Source: Acheta domesticus (taxonomy: Eukaryota > Arthropoda > Insecta > Orthoptera > Gryllidae). From it: DNA of 64,000 nt. A program made the position numbers and the translations under genes. Shown one piece after another: positions 39,552 through 43,503 of the stretch; the first letter of the stretch is position 1, and each line of letters opens with the position of its first letter. The notes below the pieces were generated by a model. That model had not been told where the DNA came from and did not search any database. It saw only the letters and a program-made list of their open reading frames with translations. The stretch is from positions 99,308,230 through 99,372,229 of the forward strand of contig JAHLJT010008756.1 of NCBI GenBank assembly GCA_031308135.1. Direction: 5' to 3'.

Positions 39552-42500
39552 CAATCTTTACAAATTGCGGATAAAGTGCATATTAAAGATGTGAGAGATC
39601 TTTCAAAAAATTTACATTTATATCATTTTTGGAAAAACCAAAAAAAAATTCAAAATAAACTGTACGTCATATTAAAGAGTGTAATTATCACTATCTGTTA
39701 TAAAAGTTTCAAGAAAAAATTTGCAGCCATATATGAGAAAATGGCGTTTGAGCATTTCTGAAAATGCCGAAATTTGAACTACTTTTCACAGAAAATGGTA
39801 GTGTTTTCGAGAAACTTTGACATTACTTAAAGCATATATACTGGTAAATATAATAATGTAAAAAAATCGCCGATAATGTAAATATTAACGACGTGAGAAA
39901 CAAGTAAAAGAAATTACATTTTTGTAATTTTTGAAAAAACCAACCGATTGATCAATATGGCTTTTATGTCATCTGATAGAGTAAATTTACCACTATCCCT
40001 ACCAAAAGTTTAAAGAAAAAATTTGGAGCCGTTTTTGAGAAAATCTTGTTTTTGTAATTTTTTAATGTTGCACATTTTGCACGAAAACTACTAAACTGTT
40101 GAGAAACATTTACATGACCTTTATGAAAGAACTCAATATGCAAAACAAATTTTATTTGAAGAAAAAATCTCTATCTTCAATTTTGTAGCTGGAGAAAGAC
40201 GCCGAAAAAAATTCAAACTTTCACAATTTTCGAAAATTCAGAGTTATCCGTGAAAATCGGACCTATGCCATGTTAATAAGTGTTTTTTACTCTATTCATA
40301 CAAGAAATTTAAAGAAAAAATTGGAGCCGTTTTCGAGAAAAGTTTGAAAATCACCGGGGGGCTTCATATAAAGTACCTTCAAATTTTGAAGAATCTTTTT
40401 CAAAATCTCAAAACTTCGACTAGAATCAGATCGACCAGGGAATATCCATTTTGGAAGAAATCGTATGTATGGTTTAGGCGCTAGCAGTGTTCACAGACGG
40501 ACAGACGGACGTTTTCCTTTCAATTAGGTTTTCGGTATCAAGGACCTAGAAAACAGGGTTTCTGGGTACACCACGTGTTAGGGGTTTTTTTTTTCGTAAT
40601 TTAGCAACTGGTTTTATCCACTTATTCGTTTTCACGGCCCGGCAATTAATTTTTTCCACCGAAAATTGGCCATTTTTTTGGGCAGCATTACATAACTTTC
40701 CCTATACTACGTATATCACTCCGTGTATACGTACGTATACGGGAAAGTAAAAACAAAACTCACTATTATAGAGCAGAAATACAAACAATTAATTTGGTGT
40801 GAATATTCTTCTTGTAGTTGTTATTCAATAACAAATAAAAATGCAAAGCAGATGAGTGGTAGAAAAAACCTGGGACCTTTCAGAACAAAGATTCCTTACT
40901 GTACTGAACAAATCAAGGCCTGTAACCTATGAATGTGACTTAGATTATCAGACCTGTCATCCTAAGAATGCCATCCAGTGGAAAAGGCAGGAAACTCTTC
41001 TCACCAACATTTAAAAGCATGAGCCACTTAACCTAACCGATCCAGTTAACCTAACTCTCCTCTACTCTAGCGAAATTTTGCAAATTCTTATTTCCCGCGC
41101 TTCATTTGCTAACCTTCGGGAAATATCAGATTGAAATGCAAAATTGACATTGCACACCGCGAGACGAAAGTTGGATGTTCTGAGAATTTCGTCTCATTGT
41201 TGAGACATGATATAGCTGTACGAAACGCAGTTTTAATTGTCAATTTTGTGTTGGTATTTGCTTGAAAATAATTAGTTTTCTCACATAATTTTTCAAGATT
41301 TGTAATGCGTTTTACAAAAAATTATGACCGAGATGTGTAAATTCGGACAGAAATTGCGATGTAATAGCACTAGTTTAATGTGGTGTCTGTAAACTGCATA
41401 AAGGTTTTTTCATGTGATAAAAATATCTAAATGTCATGCACAGCTTCAAATAAGTTCTTACCGTCTTTAGCCTCGTTCTTATTAATGAAAGGTAGTAGCT
41501 GATAATGTTATATTTCCGTTCAAAAATTCCAACACCCAATTATCTTGCGTGTTTCCTTCATACGGGATAAGAACTGGTAATATTGCAATTTCAAAATTGT
41601 AATCGCCGTAATAAAAATTACTTGCAGATATGGATGACGCTAGTAGTTAGAATTTATTACTTGTTCATTTTATAACCTCTTTTACTAATGTGCACCAAAT
41701 TGCACCCAGAAGATTACCAGTAATCTGTTCTTCAGCATATAGCAGTTATTCTCTAATCCTAATATAAGATCATTCTCAATTAGTTCCGAAAATTCTGTCA
41801 CAAAATCTTCTACAATTACATTTGATTCTACTCCCATATTTGCACGTTTAAAAGCGTAAATCCTCGAAGTTGAATACACATGTGCGTTCCTTCTCTAACA
41901 TTACTCACTGTTAGAGATGTGTTTTTCGATGCATTAAAAATTAGCAGTCATTACTGATTTACTATTCATCAAACTGCACAATAGGTCAATCGACCAAGAA
42001 CTTGAAGAGCGTCGCCTGGTGAGCAAACGTCACCTGCCGCGTCCGGGACCACCAGCGCCAGGCAGCCGCAGCCGAAGTGGTCGCGCACGGACAGCACCAG
42101 CGACGTCGCCTCCGCCGCCACCGTCACCGCCGCACTCGACACCTGCACACGCAGTACTAGATTCGATCCTAATGACAGAAGTATTTGGTATCGATCCTAA
42201 TGACAGGAAAGTGAGCAATACTGTGATAATATCTCGTGTGAAAGGCTATTGCTGGCAACGCTGATTGAGGTAAATCATAAAACCCCAGAAAAGCTTTATT
42301 ATTATAATTATTTGTTGTTTACTGTCATATAGTTCTATCTAAAGTTTAATGTACCAACATTTATTATTAATATACAAACTAGCTTCGAACGTTTGTGTGA
42401 TTCCCAAACAAATGAGAGCGTTTTTCATGCAGCATCGTCATTTTCCGACCTTGCTTATTCGATTTCTCTTTCGATCGCCTGATCCCACGATATTAACGAA

Positions 42501-42624
42501 TCAACAGTATTGATATCACTGTTAAAAATGCAATTACCGACACTTGAAATATGTGAAGCATCCCTACCGACAAGAGCTGCGCCAGCAGGAGCAGCGAGGC
42601 GCAGGCAGCCACGGACGCGCGCAT
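5173..42624 (-). CDS. Ionotropic receptor (IR) gene, 9 exons, C-terminus off the left edge
   Basis: Coding segments: 42568-42624, 42034-42142, 33479-33645, 27875-28180, 26207-26310, 23543-23692, 18762-19009, 10773-11020 and 5173-5444. Intron phases (0,1,0,0,2,2,1,0, then 2) match at every junction, giving 553 codons plus 2 nt. Domain order: signal peptide 1-19, divergent amino-terminal region about 20-205, DLRGRRLRVAS linker, S1 from APPF (residue 214), TM1 about 323-343, pore loop about 368-381 ending in MQG, TM2 about 406-429, then S2. IRs are variant ionotropic glutamate receptors that act as ligand-gated cation channels in the dendrites of chemosensory neurons. Known IRs are roughly 550-900 residues; the part missing here would hold the end of S2, the third membrane helix and a short tail. 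In S1 the T-x-x-R motif before FSAP (T281, R284) matches the glutamate-binding arginine position of iGluRs. The exact IR subfamily cannot be set from the sequence; the intron-rich structure argues against the intronless divergent IRs of flies. Confidence 0.88.
5540..5875 (+). repeat. tRNA-derived SINE, family A
   Basis: The head resembles a tRNA: an A-box-like GATGGTGTAACGGTTAGCG and a B box GGGTTCAAACCC about 30 bp later. A longer unrelated body follows, ending near the tetranucleotide run ACTAACTAACTA. The tRNA part does not fold with a proper acceptor stem and is not a functional tRNA gene. Pol III transcription of such heads is established for SINEs. It lies about 100 bp upstream of the acceptor of IR exon 9. 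Confidence 0.65.
5902..6078. repeat. Hairpin MITE with long terminal inverted repeats
   Basis: The arms are nearly perfect for about 46 bp: ACTGCGATTTTCGTAACTTT (from 5904) on the left and its inverse (CGAAAATCGCAGT) on the right. The ends are bordered by TATA, consistent with a TA target duplication. There is no ORF. A diverged half copy (GGCAAAGTTACAAAAATCGC) is at about 193-225. Confidence 0.75.
6571..6690. repeat. 68-bp tandem duplication
   Basis: The segment beginning GATTAGGAAAAATATGTCTA at 6571 recurs at 6639 with one or two changes, giving a period of 68 bp. AT-rich, non-coding. Confidence 0.7.
6970..7390 (-). repeat. tRNA-derived SINE, family B (minus)
   Basis: Reverse-oriented, diverged copy of the family defined at 28219-28775. 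Shared blocks are the GGTATTGATGGGGGAAAT...CTACCGATCAGAGCAGCC region, AGAATTCTCCTCCAGACAGC, and the CCCGGCATATGTGGTAGTGTAG segment. The tRNA-like head is degraded near 7370-7390. Confidence 0.65.
7880..8285 (+). repeat. tRNA-derived SINE, family B (3' part)
   Basis: Holds the distal blocks of family B in plus orientation: CTAACAAGCGGGCCATGAGA, CTCCCTCTTCCTTGTTCTC, ACATGCACTACAC and GGGACTAAT-like sequence, then GTTGATGCGCCGGGAAATGC. The tRNA head is missing or unrecognisable. Confidence 0.6.
9455..9650 (-). repeat. Degraded SINE, family B (head half, minus)
   Basis: Matches the proximal half of family B in reverse: GATCGAAGAAACCACCGACA, GAATTCTCTTCCAAATAGTG, then GTGTCGAAA. Strongly diverged. 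Confidence 0.45.
9738..10740 (+). repeat. SINE family B interrupted by a hAT element
   Basis: 9738-9888 carries the head (GAGGTGGTTCAGGGTCACTG, CCTAGGTTCGAGTCTTGAC) and 10580-10740 carries the next part (TAGTTTTCCGTGGTTCCTCC, CACCAGGCGAATGCCG). Together they align with the uninterrupted copy at 11098-11600. The gap between is the hAT element at 9889-10579, so the SINE is the older insertion. Confidence 0.75.
9889..10579. mobile_element. Non-autonomous hAT element (691 bp) with 8-bp TSD
   Basis: Terminal inverted repeats TAGAGACCGGA at 9889 and its inverse ending at 10579. The flanks are the identical octamer CTGATCAG (9881-9888 and 10580-10587), the target duplication length expected for hAT. 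The interior is AT-rich with many TTACATATTT motifs near both ends. A short open stretch at about 10320-10410 (MASLAISPTVKLRSWITLDE) may be a remnant of a longer gene. No transposase catalytic region is present. Confidence 0.8.
10773..11020 (-). CDS. IR exon 8: end of pore, second transmembrane helix, start of S2
   Basis: 2 nt plus 82 codons: GTWPGHEPLPG, then the helix AALWLAALPLASAYAAALVA, then RLAVHRPAPPLRHLRQLLAR. The Y-x-A-x-L-x-A-x-L pattern is the highly conserved third-helix (M3) motif of IRs, and P-x-x-x-x-R-x-L-x-x-L is the usual entry to S2. In the 82 full codons the only third position I found that is not G or C is one GCA. Acceptor TGCTGTGCAG (weak pyrimidine tract), donor GTGCAG/GTGAGC at 10773/10772. 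SINE sequence lies within about 35 bp on one side and 80 bp on the other. Confidence 0.87.
11098..11600 (+). repeat. tRNA-derived SINE, family B
   Basis: Begins near AGGCTCAGTGCATCAACTGA, has a B-box-like GGTTCGAGTCCC, then the conserved blocks ATTCTAGCGGCCGGCTGCTC, TTTTCCGTGGTTTCTCCGAT and CACCAGGCGAATGCCG, a short (CA)n run, and ends with GGGACTAATGACCTAAGTAG and GACGCGCCTGGAAACACG. It starts about 78 bp upstream of the IR exon 8 acceptor. Confidence 0.75.
12236..12655. repeat. About 215-bp imperfect tandem repeat, two units
   Basis: GTCTCCTATATTATTTCAGT at 12236 recurs as GTCTCCTGTATTATTTCAGT at 12451, and the following roughly 200 bp are alignable (CTCTCACA, GGCTCTAAAGAAA, TTTCACGGAGA, CATCGAAATATTCAT, GCGGCCCGCATCACA variants). 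Non-coding. Confidence 0.75.
12650..14010 (+). mobile_element. Helitron-like non-autonomous element, upstream unit
   Basis: The right end has the Helitron pattern: a short hairpin GCGAGAGTTTTCGC (13984-13997), a 9-nt spacer and a terminal CTAG (14007-14010) followed by T. The left end GGCAAATAACTCATAAAC matches the left end of the next unit (TTAAATAACTCCTAAACG at 14015). No RepHel ORF. The start is approximate. Confidence 0.5.
14011..14318 (+). mobile_element. Helitron-like non-autonomous element, downstream unit
   Basis: Follows the previous unit head to tail. Its right end has a perfect hairpin GCGAGAGTTCTCGC (14292-14305), a 9-nt spacer ACGGGTACG and CTAG at 14315-14318. Both units share AGGGCCTTAAAAA, CTTTTGAGACC..GACCTCAAAG and TTCTTCACA blocks near the left end. 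Confidence 0.5.
14332..15226 (+). mobile_element. Tigger/pogo-like DNA transposon relic
   Basis: The left terminus CAGTAATCCCTTGACATTCG follows a TA. The right terminus is degraded (GCGAATTCGCGGACGCCGGG then AATTATTA). The interior is homologous to 47413-48265, including a minus-strand remnant of transposase C-terminal sequence. The CAG-start, TA duplication and alternating GCGAATG motifs fit the Tigger branch of Tc1/mariner, which is the inference behind the name. Confidence 0.55.
15230..18761 (-). other. Left part of IR intron 7, mostly featureless
   Basis: AT-rich DNA between the Tigger-like element and exon 7. No coding potential is evident. 16700-16900 is a short GC-richer patch of unknown origin; 17104-17470 is a fragment of the modular repeat, ending in a short CA run. 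Nothing else was recognised. Confidence 0.5.
17104..17470. repeat. Fragment of the modular GTATAC repeat
   Basis: Starts ACTAGTAGTGCTATAAAATG and GGCACAGAATTTCCCGTACT (end-B motif), and ends in GTGTTGTTCACAGACGGTCA, matching the interior of the full copies at 39107 and 37710. The middle is deleted. Confidence 0.55.
18762..19009 (-). CDS. IR exon 7: first transmembrane helix and pore loop
   Basis: 1 nt, 82 codons, 1 nt. Begins YEVLVAARPARVGPWATLTA, then PLDDALWLG leads into a hydrophobic helix (about residues 323-343). A proline/alanine linker follows, and then WLRHALDAAAIFCMQ enters the re-entrant pore. The W-x-x-L-x-P-L/F-x-x-x-x-W and F-x-M-Q-G landmarks are standard for IRs. The linker PPTPAPPTPAPAALAPAALA is low complexity. 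Acceptor GGCGCGCAG above 19009; donor CAAG/GTGCGA at 18762. The junction with exon 8 rebuilds the glycine of MQG. Confidence 0.87.
19143..19181. repeat. (TA)n microsatellite
   Basis: Uninterrupted alternating TA run of about 39 bp within IR intron 6, about 135 bp upstream of the exon 7 acceptor. Confidence 0.9.
19318..19660 (+). repeat. Fragment of the modular GTATAC repeat (end-B side)
   Basis: Begins AAACTAGTGGTGCTACAGAA, TGGCACAGACTTTCCCGTAT, then TGCCATCTATCGCTGCCCAA and the module motif TTTGGAGCCGTTTTTAAGAA. Ends within the first module. Confidence 0.65.
19760..20330 (-). pseudogene. RTE-like LINE reverse-transcriptase C-terminal relic
   Basis: Minus-strand reading gives ILPVMLYSAQTWALTEKQRK, then in shifted frames IRNEIIRKMSG, KKLKWNWGGRVAE, TTTWDPRMGRRSVGRPKRRW and GTRWTRLAQAR. 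The Y-x-x-E/Q-x-W-A-L-T, K-W-x-W-x-G-H/R-x-A and G-R-P-x-R-R-W series is characteristic of the thumb and tail of RTE-type non-LTR elements. Frameshifts and at least one stop break it; the upstream RT core is absent. Confidence 0.65.
22600..23470. repeat. Unclassified GC-rich block, possible LINE 5' region
   Basis: An abrupt 0.9-kb GC-rich insert-like segment inside AT-rich intron, with phrases such as GGGTGAAGCAACCCCCAGTT, CCTAGTTCGACCGGAGAAAT and GAGGCCGTGACCTAGCGGAT. No long ORF fits a known protein. Its composition and lack of coding resemble the 5' UTR of some R1-group elements, but this is a guess. Confidence 0.3.
23543..23692 (-). CDS. IR exon 6: rest of S1 with the ligand-site arginine
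   Basis: 1 nt, 49 codons, 2 nt: SRHWLAPAEAFDAVVARVRG, then GRAHAGLSFVAATAARARG and VSFSAPLLFA. It joins exon 5 to give LNFTSRHW. T-x-x-R-x-x-x-V-x-F-S-x-P corresponds to the iGluR motif whose arginine binds the glutamate alpha-carboxylate, so this residue appears kept. The stretch between LNFT and the W-x-x-x-x-x-x-F-D-x-V-V helix is short compared with many IRs. Acceptor GTGCGCAG above 23692, donor CGCG/GTGAGT at 23543/23542. A minus-oriented SINE begins about 56 bp upstream of the acceptor. Confidence 0.85.
23748..24165 (-). repeat. tRNA-derived SINE, family B (minus)
   Basis: Reverse copy: GTCATTAGTCCCGTAAGTTT at the left, GCAAGATCCGGCGCCAACCT, ATTCACCTGCTATTGATCGC, then GAATTCTTCCCCAGACAGCG and GTGTCAAAAATCATGCT near the head. 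It lies about 56 bp from IR exon 6, on its acceptor side. Confidence 0.7.
25011..26155. repeat. Composite of modular GTATAC repeats
   Basis: Contains an end-B fragment (from 25011), then a plus-oriented copy from CCAGTATACGTACGTATATA (25165) to its end-B near 26038, and a reversed end-A (GGGCCCGGCAATGCC ... CGTATGTATACGGGAAAGTA) at 26039-26155. Module motifs GGCTCCAAATGTTTTC and related occur in between. It is a nest or recombinant of at least two copies. Confidence 0.6.
26207..26310 (-). CDS. IR exon 5: start of ligand-binding lobe S1
   Basis: 34 codons plus 2 nt. APPFCVVQRG is followed by a GYxGE-like turn (SSYVGEIWQMLERTLNF). PPF and G-E-I-W-x-x-L-x-x-x-LNFT are the most recognisable IR/iGluR S1 motifs in the gene. 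I chose the acceptor CTTTCCTGGCGCAG above 26310 because it has a pyrimidine tract and joins exon 4 in phase 0, placing PPF next to LRVAS as in other IRs. An upstream AG near 26373 would add about 21 residues and fits the family less well. Donor TTCAC/GTATGT at 26207. Base composition is clearly less GC-rich than in the flanking exons. Confidence 0.85.
27262..27850 (+). repeat. Modular GTATAC repeat, end-A portion, with GTCC-rich tandem array
   Basis: Starts ATTACTTCCCGTATACGTAC, and contains TGCCGGGCCGTGATAACG, TGGTAAATTAAG and a 16-bp tandem array CGTCCGTCTGTCCGCC (27497-27627). It ends inside the first module (AAAAACGGCTCCAA). Only about 25 bp separate its end from the donor of IR exon 4. 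Confidence 0.7.
27875..28180 (-). CDS. IR exon 4: amino-terminal region up to the ligand-binding domain
   Basis: Exactly 102 codons in phase 0/0, beginning APPRGDGVWLVLGGVEAEAE. It contains WLVLGG and LLLLAEGAGEGAEAEARLAE segments and a Cys-Trp-Arg stretch, then ends QRRGDLRGRRLRVASAH. The R-x-DL-x-G-x-x-L-R-V-A signature is the usual linker into the S1 lobe of IRs. Acceptor GTGCGGCAG lies above 28180 and donor CAC/GTACGT at 27875/27874. Repeats crowd both sides: a SINE starts about 39 bp upstream of the acceptor, and the modular repeat stops about 25 bp past the donor. Confidence 0.85.
28219..28775 (+). repeat. tRNA-derived SINE, family B, with (CA)n
   Basis: Best-preserved head: an A-box-like GAGGTGGCTCAGTGCGTC and B box GGTTCGAGTCCC. 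Body blocks are ATTCTAGCGGCCGGCTGCTC and TTTTCCGTGGTTTCTCCGAT, a (CA)n run at 28496-28538, and a tail GGGACTAATAACCTCAATAG, TTGACGCGCCCGG. It is the reference copy for the family in this window and starts 39 bp upstream of the IR exon 4 acceptor. Confidence 0.8.
29642..30421. repeat. 9-bp minisatellite (TTAGATAGA)n
   Basis: About 780 bp of tandem TTAGATAGA with GATAGATCA variants and occasional 13-bp units at the left edge, derived from GATA-type simple sequence. It stops exactly where the R1-like fragment starts. Variant units (TCAGATAGA) occur in clusters, as expected from unequal exchange. Confidence 0.9.
30422..31793 (+). mobile_element. 5'-truncated R1-clade non-LTR retrotransposon
   Basis: Begins mid-RT at the end of the minisatellite and ends in (ATA)n at 31772-31793. 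Coding is in two adjacent frames: LLEIIVNDTLRRVMRWLTSK to AEKALGIGHLFQ (about 30434-30718), then LNTRGPSDKTRRLL onward. A typical LINE 5' truncation. Confidence 0.75.
30434..31481 (+). pseudogene. R1-like reverse transcriptase C-terminus with CCHC knuckle
   Basis: The first part has the RT palm/thumb motif HRYLQVEIDRKLSFVPHI. After a frameshift near 30716 the 254-codon ORF carries RALRITLAYRTVSESAVLLL, DLLALERKEVFDY and a C-terminal zinc knuckle CFNCNHELDDADHTLFHC. The A-L-R-I-x-x-A-Y-R-T-V-S and L-A-x-E-R motifs are diagnostic of the R1/Waldo group. It ends at a TAA at 31479-31481. The endonuclease and the catalytic RT half are missing. Confidence 0.8.
31835..32870 (-). pseudogene. APE-type LINE reverse-transcriptase relic (CR1/jockey group)
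   Basis: Minus-strand pieces: a linker region (32627-32809), then RKRIKSMKNGKWRGPDAISI, VPDDWKLAAVFLIFKSGDRT and LANYRPASLTS (RT fingers), and a later FAKAFDVVPPTNW (palm block A with the first catalytic Asp). Stops and shifts separate them. K-S-x-x-x-P-D-x-I and N-Y-R-P-x-S-L-T are general RT motifs; the group is inferred from the VPDDWK...FKSGD phrase. The YxDD block and the 3' end are absent. Confidence 0.7.
33479..33645 (-). CDS. IR exon 3: amino-terminal region, alanine/glycine-rich
   Basis: 2 nt plus 55 codons, starting ALSLGAAARAEALLRALG and ending DDDARLALRK. Acceptor CTGCCGCAG sits just above 33645; donor CGGAAG/GTGAGT is at 33479/33478. It leaves in phase 0. The middle is a low-complexity run of Ala and Gly codons (GCG, GGG, GGC), probably a product of local GC bias and a possible indel hot spot. 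The amino-terminal region of IRs is poorly conserved, so assignment rests on phase, position and composition rather than motifs. Confidence 0.75.
34125..35240 (+). repeat. Modular GTATAC repeat, central modules
   Basis: Four diverged modules are visible, each with a (G/T)GAGCCGTTTTTGAGAAAAT-like core at about 34278, 34581, 34865 and 35164. The spacing is close to 300 bp. The end-B side begins with GTTGCCATCAATCGCCGCCC. No protein-coding potential. Confidence 0.65.
35793..35988. repeat. 94-bp perfect tandem duplication
   Basis: CAAAAATCGATTTTCAATTT at 35793 recurs at 35887 and the two 94-bp units appear identical, followed by the first bases of a third. Such identity implies a very recent event or an assembly artefact. 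Confidence 0.9.
36036..36182 (+). CDS. Small ORF of unknown element, 48 aa
   Basis: An ATG-to-TAG ORF whose product contains ESNVVVEYFVSEFSELMEND. A homologous ORF lies reversed at 41729-41846 with ESNVIVEDFVTEFSELIEND, so the peptide is kept while the DNA differs. I do not recognise the family. Amino-acid conservation suggests an exon of a mobile-element gene present in at least two copies. Whether this copy is expressed is unknown. Confidence 0.35.
   Translation: MEVLSNSGESNVVVEYFVSEFSELMENDILALENNTEQQLTSDHLCTH
36540..37250 (-). repeat. Modular GTATAC repeat fragment
   Basis: Contains GACCGGGGAATATCC-type sequence reversed near 36670, module cores (AAACGGCCCCAAATTTTTGA at about 37004) and an end-B motif reversed at about 37200-37240 (AATACGAGAAAATCTATACC, CATTCTGTAGCA). 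Internal deletions. Confidence 0.55.
37710..38945 (+). repeat. Modular GTATAC repeat, both ends present
   Basis: End A: CCCCGTATACGTACGTATAT then ACGGAGTAATATACGTAGTA. A GTCCGTCTGTC-rich patch follows (37858-37925). Module cores CTCAAAAACGGCTCCAAATT are at about 38081, 38386 and 38691, a regular 305-bp step. End B: CTGTGCCATTCTGTAGCACC then ACTAGTTTA. About 1.24 kb, non-coding. Confidence 0.75.
39107..40748 (-). repeat. Modular GTATAC repeat, longest copy
   Basis: Reverse copy from AACTAGTGGTGCTACAGAAT (end B) to TATACGTACGTATACGGGAA (end A). Module cores are at about 39352, 39722, 40025 and 40324, stepping about 300 bp (the first step is enlarged by a (TA)n run at 39497-39548). It carries a short GGACAGACGGACG patch instead of the long GTCC array. 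About 1.64 kb. Confidence 0.75.
41150..41290 (+). repeat. Dispersed repeat (partner of 43085-43225)
   Basis: Shares, in the same orientation, CATTGTTG-G-C-TGAT-AGCTGTA, TTATAATTGTC and a GATATTTGC-TGAAAATA-TTAGTTTTC run with 43085-43225. Diverged, non-coding, family unknown. Confidence 0.5.
41729..41846 (-). CDS. Small ORF homologous to 36036-36182
   Basis: Minus-strand reading MGVESNVIVEDFVTEFSELI and on through END..LENN; similar at the protein level to the plus-strand ORF 5.7 kb away. The frame stays open in both directions beyond the similarity. Probably an exon relic of the same unknown element. Confidence 0.35.
42034..42142 (-). CDS. IR exon 2: start of amino-terminal region
   Basis: 36 codons plus 1 nt, translating as VSSAAVTVAAEATSLVLSVR and then DHFGCGCLALVVPDAA. 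The pattern of a small helix, a short loop with HF, two cysteines and a hydrophobic strand is usual for the mature N-terminus of insect IRs. The acceptor is TGTGCAG just above 42142 and the donor is GCAG/GTGACG at 42034/42033. Phase 1 at the end joins exon 3 to rebuild an alanine codon. The exon was found by splicing logic, not as a long ORF. The intron to exon 1 is only 425 bp, by far the shortest in the gene. Confidence 0.8.
42143..42567 (-). other. IR intron 1 (425 bp)
   Basis: Phase 0 intron with GTAGGG donor and TGTGCAG acceptor. AT-rich in the middle. I see no gene or recognisable repeat in it. A short direct repeat of a GATCC-TAATGACAG-type motif sits at about 42165-42210, near the acceptor. 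Confidence 0.6.
42568..42624 (-). CDS. IR exon 1: start codon and signal peptide
   Basis: Nineteen codons read MRASVAACASLLLLAQLLS, a short basic start followed by a hydrophobic leucine-rich core, as expected for the secretory signal of an IR. The ATG is at 42622-42624 with a purine (G) at -3. The exon ends in phase 0 at a GTAGGG donor (42567 downward). The next exon begins VSSA, a plausible signal-peptidase region. The other minus-strand frames through this segment are open but carry no signal peptide and do not splice in phase. Confidence 0.8.
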
Positions 42625-42810
42625 GGCCTCGCTCGCCCTCTGCCCAGTGCCGACTGCGCTCCCACCACCCCGCCCACGCCTTCAACCACCCCCTCTCCTC
42701 CCTCCCCCACTCCGCCCCGCTTCCCTCCGGCGCTGCCACCTCCTCGCCCCGCCCCCACCCCCGATCCCCGTTCCCGCACCCGCTCCGGATCCGTTTCTCT
42801 CTCTCTCACC
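42625..42810 (-). promoter_or_regulatory. GC-rich probable 5' UTR/promoter of the IR gene
   Basis: Immediately upstream of the IR start codon is about 180 bp of strongly GC-rich, pyrimidine-skewed (plus-strand) DNA with several GGGGCGGGG-type boxes when read on the minus strand. It then returns abruptly to AT-rich sequence. This is where the 5' UTR and core promoter should be. No clear TATA box was seen. Assignment is by position and composition only. Confidence 0.4.
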
Positions 42811-43084
42811 GTTTCTAGGTCATGCTCATTTTTTTCAAAATATGAGTAGTTTTTCTAAAATTTTGTGACAAACATAGCCCGCAGTAAATTTACTGCGCTT
42901 CGGACAGCTGGATGCGTCGTCAAATAGAATTTGCAATTTTGTATATTATTTCTTTGTTCGTTTCATATATTTGACCTTTTGTTATACATTTACACACTGA
43001 TATTTTAGAAATTGTTTATTTTTTAAATATTTGAAATAAAAAGTAAAAAAAAATAATACAACAGCAGGGTCTGCAACAGTGGAG

Positions 43085-43225
43085 TTCACTTTGCGCTCGG
43101 GAATATCTGTGAATTACGTGTCATTGTTGTGACCTGATGGAGCTGTATGAAAAAGAGTTATAATTGTCTAATTTATGTTGATATTTGCATGAAAATATTT
43201 AGTTTTCGCACTAAATGCTGTACCA
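43085..43225 (+). repeat. Dispersed repeat (partner of 41150-41290)
   Basis: See the similarity of GAGCTGTATGAAAAAGAGTT and the ATGAAAATATTTAGTTTTCG block to the copy about 1.9 kb to the left, inside intron 2 of the IR gene. Confidence 0.5.
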
Positions 43226-43503
43226 TTTGTAGTGAGTAGAGTATTTGTTGCATGGTTTTAAAATACTCTTCTCTAATCATGACCCTATGGAATGCATTTC
43301 TATATTATCCAGGGTATCAGTCTTCTTTTCCCAAAAGGTTTTCAAAACTTTTGTATTCTCTTTTTGTGCATTTGTAGAATTCACATAGTTCTGACAACAC
43401 TGCGATGGAAACAGTGAGTTGTACGCTTCTTGTTTGAAATGGACATTTTCAAATAATAGCTAAGATGTTAGTAGCGCATAAAGTGCAATATTTCAGAACT
43501 ACG

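Larger units (their letters stand above)
33646..42033 (-). other. IR intron 2 (about 8.4 kb, repeat-filled)
   Basis: Runs between exon 2 (donor GTGACG) and exon 3. It is almost filled by copies of the modular repeat (about 34125-35240, 36540-37250, 37710-38945, 39107-40748), a 94-bp perfect tandem duplication and two homologous small ORFs in opposite orientation (36036-36182 plus, 41729-41846 minus). The first 480 bp (33646-34125) shows nothing I recognise. Confidence 0.6.
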
